Shown: positions 57,801-64,000 of the stretch, in pieces
How positions within the stretch are numbered: the first letter of the stretch is position 1
How the letters are laid out: each line of letters opens with the position of its first letter
Assembly: GCF_026914265.1 (NCBI RefSeq)
Contig: NC_069124.1
Span: 73,206,902-73,270,901 of the forward strand
Direction of reading: 5' to 3'
DNA length: 64,000 nt
DNA from: Mya arenaria
Taxonomy: Eukaryota > Mollusca > Bivalvia > Myida > Myidae
Position numbers and translations under genes: made by a program
The notes under the pieces: generated by a model
The model's input: only the letters and a program-made list of their open reading frames with translations
What the model was told of the DNA's origin: nothing
The model's database searches: none

Positions 57801-60800
57801 TGTCAAGGAGGTGAGAAAAGTTGGGGTGGATCTTTTCAGATTTGAAATACAATTGGCATGCTTCAATGCCTTAACTTAGGACATATTTGTCAATTTGGAA
57901 CATAAATAAGGAGTGGCACTTGAAATCTGAAGACTAATGAAATTGTGTTTCAATAAAATGTATACGTAGTCATATGTTTATGAAAGTGATAAGAATTAAG
58001 ATAAAATTATTGCCTCTTCCTTTGAAACTGTGCTCATAAAAAAATTCTGCAATGTAGTTATTTCAAAAAGTGCGCTGGGTAAAGCTTGTAAGTAGAAAAA
58101 ACATGCCATTTGCTAGGCGGTCTAACATGTATATTCAATGTACAGCTGACACATTATATGTTGTGAACCATTTAGGTGTTCTCAGAAATGAATGAGGTAA
58201 GATGTATGTCAGGATTTTGTTCTGTTACCCTACTGTAGTCTCAGGCCCCGTGTCAGTAACCGTCCTGTACCTCTAATGTTTACTTGAATGTGCATTGATA
58301 ACATCCATGGAGAGTTAGTTATTTATTCATGTCATAAATGTTTTGGTGATGGTTTTGATATTTCCTTTTTTTTTAACTGTGATATCTGGACATCCATTAT
58401 GACAAATATATGCTAGAAATATCCTGACTTTTATCATCTTGTCAAAGAATAAAACTGTATGATTATATAAAAATTCTCAAAAAATATATATCATGCTGGG
58501 AAATGTTTCCAATTAAACCAAGTTGGAGCAACTATCATTCTAAAAAGTGTTCTCACTGGAAGATTCTATCTCAATACTTCGATACACCATGGAAGCTTCT
58601 GTCTCAATATTTCGATTAACCATAGAAGTTTCTATCTCAATATTTCAATACACCATGGAAGTTTCCATCTCAATATTTCGATACACCAAGGAAGTTTCCA
58701 TCTCAATATTTCGATACACTATTGCCCCAGATTATTGCCCAGTTTGCCAAAAAAATAAAAGAATTGGTGAAATTACTATTACAAAAAATAATTGGCAACT
58801 GCATAAGAAATGTTGTAATATTTTCAACCTATAATACAACATAACAGGAGAAAGAAAGACTGTTCCACAAGGCTGAGAACGCAGCCTCAAAGTTGAATGA
58901 GCTCAAGGACCTCACAGAAACCATGAAGGACGAAAATGAGAAACTGGCCGCATCTTGGAAAAGTCTGTCAGAGGTAGGCAGAGTTGTGCTGCAGACCAAT
59001 ATGTGGAAATAGATATACAAGATACAAGAATCTTTATTTGAGTTGGGTTTTTGATAATAAGAAACATTAGCTCAATGAGCTATTTTCTGACATAATATGT
59101 CATAATTGTTTTATCTATACATTTCAGTATGCATTGATGCAAAATATTACTTTAAAAATCAGACGTTGAATATGTTATGGGTGTTCAGTATGAAAGCCAC
59201 ATACCCAGTAAACGGTTATTGGTAGTGTTAGTACCGGTATGAATACCTGTCCATATTTAGATAGAATACGCACATCATAGTCATATTTGCGAGCTTCATT
59301 CATGACAGCTTGTAGTGTATGCACATCAGTTAACCCACATGACCTTCTAACATAGTCAGTGCCTAGCACTAACCTTGACCTTGGCACGTGTAGGAGAAGC
59401 AGAAACTGGCACGTGAAATAGACCACAACCAGGAGAACCATCGCGAGGCTCGTTCAAGGGTGACAAGTCTGGCGTCTGAGCGGGACCGACTGTTTAACGA
59501 GAAGATGGAGATGACCAGTCGTATACAGCAGCTCATGATAGACAAGGAACAGGTGGAGAAGGTACATGATTCTTGCTTGCAATGCTGGTTATTGTTGAAC
59601 ATTGTCCCATGTATCCACACATAATGAAAATATTGTTAGTGAAATGGCATTTTTGTGTCCCATTTATTTATAAGCCTTTAATTGTTATTGTGAAGAACAT
59701 AAAAAAAATCAATAGTTTTGGTAAATTGTTATCTAAAAATGATGTCTTAAACTCTTATCTGTATAGAAAATGTATTTAAACTTATTCTTTAGTTGATAAA
59801 TGTGTTCCTAGGCATGGAGATTATTGACGGAAAAGAAAGACAATACCAAAAAGGTTCTTTAAGATTACACTTGGCTTATGTAATAGATCTTATCTTATGT
59901 CAGCCATTATTCTGGTGTTGGAATTTTGTTTTTTAAATTGTATATGGATAGACATTAATACGGGTAAGATCAGCTGCTATAATGCTATATTGTTGCAAAG
60001 GTTTGATGCCAGCTTCACATTCATAGATACATTTTCAATGTCTTTACCACAGTTGTGTTTGCTACAAGACACACTACTGATGTAATGTTCTACGATATAG
60101 TTCATTAGTACATGTATCATGTGATGTGATGTATTGTTAGCTTGTCTCTTTCCCAATGATAACAGTTGAGATATTGTCAGCCCGTGGGGTCACTGGCATC
60201 ATGCATACACATTAATGTTGACCATACTCAAAAACTGCCAAACACTTGTTAACAAGAATGATGTGCAACTGATAAGCAAGTTCCGTAACTCTAGCTTAAA
60301 TTGTTATTGAGTAATGCCCCCTGTATACTGGAGAAAAATGAGTGGACATTGGCATCTGCTTGTGCGTGCTTTGTAGGCTATAAGACATCAAAAAATGTTG
60401 TGCTAGCTCTTTTAACATTTGATTTTGATTGCTTAAACTGTCATTTTCAGCGAGTTATGTTTATAGAAAAGGTAGAATATCTATTTGATATGTTAGCTAG
60501 TCTTAGAGAATTTTGCAGTTGAAGTTGGTGTGATTTCTCCATGATAAAAGTAATATATATAGAACATCCATTGTCCTTTCCTGGTCATAATTACCATTTC
60601 CCAACCATCCTGCTCAAAGCCAAAAGCCAAGTCCTTTACTTATCCATAATCATCAATCTTTCTAGAGTTTTATTTTTCGATTAATAATATATATTAATCT
60701 GTTTCCGATTTCCCTAGGAACATTCGAACCATGGAAGCTGGTAACAAGGCTTTCTGAATTACAAGCCATACAGCATGCCAAAGAATTTTTGTAAAAAATC

Positions 60801-62325
60801 CTATTGGACTGGAAACACATGTTTCATCTTTTTCTTGCATACCTTAAATTTCCATTTGCGTAGTTTTTTTGTACCTTTCACCAAATAGTGCGTTTGATGT
60901 TGTTTACTGACGTCAAGACTGAATTTTATCTCGCTGATCATCAGACATCAAATAATTCCACAGAAATGCCTTTCTGGTGTGCAAGAGTTATATTACAAGA
61001 CTTTAAGTCATGAATGCATTTACAATTTACATACAAAAAGAACGACTATATTGTTGAGTGAGATTTACATTAGTAGGAATTGAGATAGTACCATAAAACT
61101 ACCATTAATGGTGATGGTGTTTGTAGGTTTCTAGATTTTAACATTTCAAATGGAAGTTACTTTGTACTGTTAGTGTAGCAGTGTTTTACATGTTTCTTGG
61201 AATTCTTTGTTAAACCCTTACCCATGTGACTCAGTATACTGCATGCTAGTATATAATGTTAAATGAGACTTCATAGTTTTCTTAGATTTCAAGTACAAAA
61301 TTTAGCACACAAGGATTGATTGTAATTATGTTCATACATTCATGTCATGTTGCAATACTCTTCACAAGAAAGCCACGTTTGGTCTAACTGAGTAGTCCCC
61401 CTTTACAATTCTCCAGACAAAGATAGCCCTGGAGGAGCAGATAGTGGAGCAGGAGGAGGAGCTAGGGCGTGTGAGGAAGGGAGTGAAACGGAAGGACGAG
61501 GAGAGGCGGACACTTGAGGAAGCTCTGCATGAGTCCAAAAATGTAAGTCGAGCAGGTTAAATAACAATTTCTAGTTTAGCTGACTTGTACTTGGTTTGAA
61601 AAATTGTTGCAGATATTGGTGTTTATTCCATTTGACTAAGTGTTGCACCAATTTATATTGATTTTTTATTAACAACAAAGCATTTAACAACTAAGCAACT
61701 TTGTTCATACTGAAATTAAGACCAGTGCCATATATAATTGTCATTAAAGAAAGCTTTAATATAAAAAAAAATTGACTTCTATTGCTATTTGGTAGACATA
61801 GATGGTTTTCTTGCTTAAGCGTTTCAACTTGTATTGTTGCATTTACAGAGTTATGATGACCTGTACAAGGAACTTTCAAACATTCGAGCTTACTATGAGC
61901 GTTCACTGGAGCAGATCAGTGTCCTGGAGAACAACAAACAGCTGGCCATGCAGCAGCTAGAGTTGGCCGAGCACGAGAAAGAGAGACTCAGGGTGGACAA
62001 TGACAGGCTCCGAGAGGTGGGTCTTGGTGCCCATGCAAACAATAAAAACAAGTTTCAGACATCCCGACCAGGGGTATTTAGCTATCAGCTTAATAGTGGA
62101 ATCTTATTTTATTTTAACACACTTTAATTAAATGTTATTATTTGAAAGGGTAATGAATAAGAAAGTTTCTTATCAATATTTTTTGAATGGGAAGTGAAGA
62201 ATTCTTACTTGTTTCCAATTTAAGTCTAGTAATAATACTTGATGTATTTTCAGATACTTGATGGAAAATCCCGCGACCTGAAGCATGAGCGAGAGCAGCT
62301 GGAGGAGGCTGTCCTTGACCTTAAG
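36884..62325 (+). CDS. Large coiled-coil protein, 5' part (runs out of the window)
   Basis: Exons: 36884-37159, 52794-52942, 53231-53492, 53711-53794, 55140-55237, 57088-57232, 57685-57810, 58176-58196 (micro-exon, candidate), 58848-58973, 59394-59561, 61417-61542, 61849-62016, 62254-62325. All have GT/AG borders with agreeing phases and give about 607 aa without a stop. Residues 1 to about 195 form a Ser/Arg-rich, probably disordered head (SRSRSGLYLSDD, MNRSRSMSRIHL). From about FEFSLRHLKD onward the protein is continuous charged heptad coil. The 92-codon first exon is separated by a 15.6-kb intron. No catalytic domain is seen. The layout recalls rootletin, cingulin or centrosomal CCDC proteins, but I do not recognise the family, so no symbol is given. 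The start is the first ATG after an in-frame stop at 36860. The 3' part is outside the window. Confidence 0.85.
37750..38304. mobile_element. MITE with TGCACCAGTCA termini, copy 2, split by another insertion
   Basis: The left end tgcaccagtcatttgtaacc and the right end ggttacaattgactggtgca are inverted. TTAA lies on both sides. It shares the internal caaagtccccgctattcccc block with copy 1 at 13798-14030, but here the block is cut by a 277-bp element (37971-38247). Confidence 0.8.
37971..38247. mobile_element. Small element nested in the MITE, AAAGTC duplication
   Basis: It is flanked by AAAGTC on both sides (37965-37970 and 38248-38253). The uninterrupted copy 1 has this hexamer once, which proves insertion at this point. 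The ends (gcggatttagaggggg and cctggattcgcccctg) are loosely inverted and resemble the GGCGGATCCAGG ends of the 9767-11643 element, so both probably belong to one superfamily. Confidence 0.75.
38925..39975. repeat. Degenerate tandem repeat, ~160-175-bp units
   Basis: About six diverged units share attctggttaaggttttgta, catgtattgcattgaaactt and aagataactctatcttgcat blocks. Similar wording (taactcca, ttatggccc) links it loosely with the tandem element at 43240-44551. The 38776-39030 open frame falls partly in it and is not a gene. Confidence 0.7.
40404..41515. mobile_element. Non-autonomous hAT-like transposon with 8-bp duplication
   Basis: The left end cagggcttctaaaa and the right end ttttagaagcccta are inverted. 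ATTACATC flanks both sides (40396-40403 and 41516-41523), and an 8-bp duplication is typical of hAT. Near both ends a cggtccgga/tccggaccg motif recurs. The element is about 1.1 kb with no transposase. It is inserted in the first intron of the coiled-coil gene. Confidence 0.88.
43240..44551. repeat. Tandem-repeat element, ~170-bp units, copy A
   Basis: It begins agctcgactattcgaagaat and ends near gcgctgtcttacgacggctc. In between are about five units sharing ggttaaagttttagggcagg, gacttaatacttcacacagt and acaagttatggcccctgatt. The right part has agaccaaacttggtaat, also found in the element at 50430-51246. It is an interspersed repeat with an internal satellite, of unknown class. Confidence 0.78.
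44959..46648. mobile_element. TTAAAGGG(A/G)CTGTAC element, split by a hAT-like insertion
   Basis: The left end ttaaagggactgtac and the right end gtacagcccctttaa are near-perfect inverses with TTAA at both borders. The element is interrupted by the 45127-46330 insertion; the rest is only about 480 bp, so the host was itself a MITE. Confidence 0.78.
45127..46330. mobile_element. Nested hAT-like transposon, TAGTG(A/T)T ends, 8-bp duplication
   Basis: GTGTTATA is present at 45119-45126 and 46331-46338 as an 8-bp target duplication. The left end starts tagtgatgaaatgatta and the right end finishes ttttcaaacacta; both are followed inward by cgattatcga-type motifs. It holds a 48-bp imperfect inverted repeat (45346-45393 with 45635-45681). 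No transposase is seen. Confidence 0.82.
47332..49442. mobile_element. 2.1-kb DNA transposon, AGGCCAGAGTTTTT termini
   Basis: The left end aggccagagtttttttatct continuing ttagattta-gggag is repeated inverted at the right end (ctcccgtaaatctaaagat then aaaactctggcct). The inverted repeat is about 36 bp with few changes. It contains a tRNA-derived SINE (47805-48206). A-rich aaataaaaataaaa tracts lie near both ends. There is no transposase frame. Confidence 0.82.
47805..48206 (+). mobile_element. tRNA-derived SINE
   Basis: The head is tRNA-like, with a pol III A box (tggcctagtgg) and B box (ggttcgatccc) at tRNA spacing. It is followed by a long unrelated body (cgcttggcatttaaagggta, ggggtctcttcgaaaaaag) and a short (atac)-type tail. 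The roughly 400-bp length and body mark it as a SINE, not a working tRNA gene. It is inserted in the 47332-49442 transposon. Confidence 0.85.
50115..50330 (+). mobile_element. Second, different tRNA-derived SINE (decayed)
   Basis: It has an A box-like tggtctagtgg and a B box-like ggattcaagcccc at the right spacing, followed by about 150 bp of body (ggacaccagctgtgatttat, gtgtaaagctgtcttcaaaa). The head differs from the SINE at 47805, so it belongs to another family. The 3' limit is approximate. Confidence 0.65.
50430..51246. repeat. Tandem-repeat element related to 43240-44551, copy B
   Basis: It contains gacttaatactttacacaac and taactccatattaacccta as in copy A. Three direct units follow, holding accaaacttgg(t/a) with tagaaagagtttata and aaggtcactgtt. 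The right end gcgtgctgtcctacaacagc matches the copy A right end. It is a diverged member lacking the clean left end. Confidence 0.7.
53822..54062. mobile_element. MITE with perfect 25-bp inverted ends and TA duplication
   Basis: The ends cccggtaacttcagaaatat and its inverse are identical through attttat. TA stands on both sides (53820-53821 and 54063-54064). The element is 241 bp and begins only 27 bp after the donor of exon 53711-53794, within the coiled-coil gene. Confidence 0.85.
55112..55132 (+). repeat. (TG)10 microsatellite at a 3' splice site
   Basis: Ten TG units run up to tatttcag, the acceptor of exon 55140-55237, and take the place of the usual pyrimidine tract. UG repeats in RNA are bound by TDP-43 and CELF-type proteins, so the length of this tract may affect exon use. 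Confidence 0.95.
58176..58196 (+). CDS. Candidate 21-nt micro-exon of the coiled-coil gene
   Basis: The segment reads VFSEMNE between CATTTAG and GTAAGA, phase 0 on both sides. Its seven residues are exactly one heptad, with Phe at a and Met at d, in register with the exons before and after. The pyrimidine tract is weak. The frame, the strong donor and the register fit argue for it. Confidence 0.6.
58565..58725. repeat. 33-bp minisatellite, about five units
   Basis: Units of tctcaatatttcgatacacc followed by a(t/a)ggaagtttc(c/t)a repeat with a 33-bp period. Because 33 is a multiple of 3 the plus frame stays open (S-I-S-I-F-R-Y-T-K/M-E-V repeats), but it lies within an intron and has no splice context. 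Confidence 0.85.
59562..61416. other. Intron of the coiled-coil gene
   Basis: A 1.86-kb intron between exons 59394-59561 and 61417-61542. I see no repeat or exon in it. The open frames at 59573-59779 and 59897-60085 have no recognisable content. Confidence 0.6.
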
Positions 62326-64000
62326 GTAGGATGTCGACCTTCACACTGATCTTGTACTTGTATGACCTTGTTGTAGACAGAGTAGGAGTGATTTGTAGAT
62401 CGGGTTTTAACATGTAGTTTAAAATAGATTGTTTTTGAAAAACATATTTTGTGAAAACTCAGTTCTGTGAACTACCTTTTAGCTATTTTTTTTAAAAGAA
62501 TTAAGCAGCTATTTAAATTCTAAAACATTATAAATTTGTTTAAACAATTTATATTGCACCAGATTTGTTAATTATGCAAATATCTGTATTATGGGCAGGT
62601 TATCCAGACTGTAGCTCAGTTACAGGTGAAGCAAGATTGATGTCCCTTGAATTACTAAAATACTTTATTTACTAAAATTGTACGATAAAAGTAACCATGG
62701 TATAATATAACTTAAGGTGCTTGCTATTAAAATGTCTGTCAAATCTAATCAAGGGGCCCGTGTTTGTTTGCATGATGCATGGCGGTTGAAGGATTTTGTG
62801 ATATAACTTATGGTGGTGTGTCATCGCAAATGGTATTGTGATTTATCTTATAGATAATATTTGTAATCGTAGCTAATCATAATTTTGAATGATTATTTTC
62901 AGCAATTGCAGGTACACTGCCAGTATAGTTGCATAGTAAAAATGAAAACTAATTGTAGTTTTTAGAGAGTGGAAAACAAAAAACACATACTAATGTAAAC
63001 AGTAGGGAAATGATGTCTCAAAGTTCATACAGTTATTTCCACACTGCAAGAAATGAAACTAAATGAAACTGAATAAAACTGGAAATGTAATGTGGTCAGC
63101 AAAATCTCTTAAATGTCACTTGGCTAATTGCTTGTCTTACAAGACTTGAAGCTTTTCATCAATGTCAGAATGACTTTAGACTGCTTCATTCAATGCTTTT
63201 ATTGGTCTGAGCTAATAATACAATGTTTTATTTGCTACTTGATTTCACAGTAGAAATGTATGGTTTATGAAATATTTAGTGTTTGGACCTAGTTATGTCA
63301 TTGATAACAAGCTTGGTAGAAGACTATTAATTCACCTTTTATAGATAATTTAGATTTTGTATACTTCAAATTGTCTGTGCCATTATTGATATACAGACAA
63401 AACAAGTGCCTTAAATGAAGTAAAAGAAGATAAGTTCCAATCAGATTGAATAGTATAACAAGTTCCCAGAAGGAACTGTCTGAAACATAAATCATAATTG
63501 AATAACAAGAATGTTACATAAATGATGCTGTTTGGCATGTCCTTACATAAGCAATGTTACATAACAGTACTGATATTTCTTGAAAGATATTCCTAAGCTT
63601 TTCTCCTTCAGAGATGTTAATGTCAAGGCCTGTTTTCCAAAACTAGTAATAAAAGAAAGGCTGTGGTTGCCTATTTTTTGGAACAGCAAGGATAATGTTA
63701 AATGTCTTTACAGTGAGTTTATTATCTTAAGTCTCAGGTTTCCGTACTGTAGACACTAAACAGGCTTTGTAATTATTATGATAACTTGTGAGTGGTATTA
63801 GTTATAGTAATAGGCCTCTATTATATTGAACTGGTTTTATTTAAAAGAGAAGACTTGTTAGCACTTTGATAGCAATGGCTTGAGGCTGCATTGTGTTTTA
63901 GGAACTTCGGTAATAAGTAACATATGGGTGAGATTATGTTCCTGAAACATATCAACAATGACAATACACAAACATGAAGGAAGTCCCATTGTCCACTTTT
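62326..64000. other. Intron of the coiled-coil gene reaching the window edge
   Basis: No certain exon is found here. Two small in-frame candidates flanked by AG and GT exist: 62599-62625 (VIQTVAQLQ, 27 nt, phase 0) and 62903-62911 (QLQ). The first is plausible as coil, the second too short to trust. The rest is AT-rich. Confidence 0.5.

Noticed and set aside
58185..58196. Alternative 11-nt reading of the micro-exon (acceptor TTCTCAG)
   Set aside because: It would shift the frame; the 21-nt form keeps phase and heptad register.
62903..62911. Nine-nt micro-exon QLQ between TTTTCAG and GTACAC
   Set aside because: Splice-like words this short occur by chance in AT-rich introns; no further support.

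Overview
The window looks like nuclear DNA of a lophotrochozoan animal, most likely a bivalve mollusc. It is AT-rich. Its genes are split into short exons by long introns with GT/AG borders. A TRIM-like B-box/beta-propeller gene of the sort expanded in bivalves is present. The non-coding DNA is crowded with small DNA transposons, tRNA-derived SINEs and two kinds of tandem-repeat element. The organism call is inference; no species can be named from the sequence alone.

Layout. (1) 759-16236, minus strand: a complete secretory carrier membrane protein (SCAMP) gene. Ten coding positions were rebuilt, splice site by splice site. Position 9, which encodes the last membrane helix, exists as four tandem 118-nt versions. 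(2) 16237-20850: intergenic, with a small GC-box patch. (3) 20851-30393, minus strand: the complete 26S proteasome ATPase PSMC3/Rpt5, ten exons, 428 aa. (4) 30394-33020: intergenic, with low-complexity DNA and a perfect 49-bp inverted repeat. (5) 33021-35191, plus strand: a two-exon B-box/coiled-coil/beta-propeller (RING-less TRIM-like) gene of 682 aa. (6) 36884 to beyond 62325, plus strand: the 5' part of a large coiled-coil gene of uncertain family. It has a 15.6-kb first coding intron full of transposons.

Most notable observations. The SCAMP exon-9 cluster has four copies, each 118 nt, each with good splice sites, and a length not divisible by 3, so one copy must be chosen. This predicts mutually exclusive splicing that swaps the final loop and TM4. 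In the coiled-coil gene, a run of phase-0 exons has lengths in whole heptads (28, 42, 42, 56, 42, 56 aa, plus a candidate 7-aa microexon). All of them start at the same heptad position, so exons can be added or skipped without breaking the coil register. Two copies of a repeat family, in a SCAMP intron and a PSMC3 intron, carry ~145-bp tandem units, many with a perfect palindromic AGGTCA-CTG-TGACCT nuclear-receptor site.

The four genes do not form one pathway. SCAMP acts in membrane traffic, PSMC3 in protein unfolding at the proteasome, the B-box protein possibly in ubiquitin or immune-type signalling, and the coiled-coil protein is probably structural. Exon coordinates were derived by hand from splice consensus and protein conservation. 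UTR limits and expression cannot be seen.
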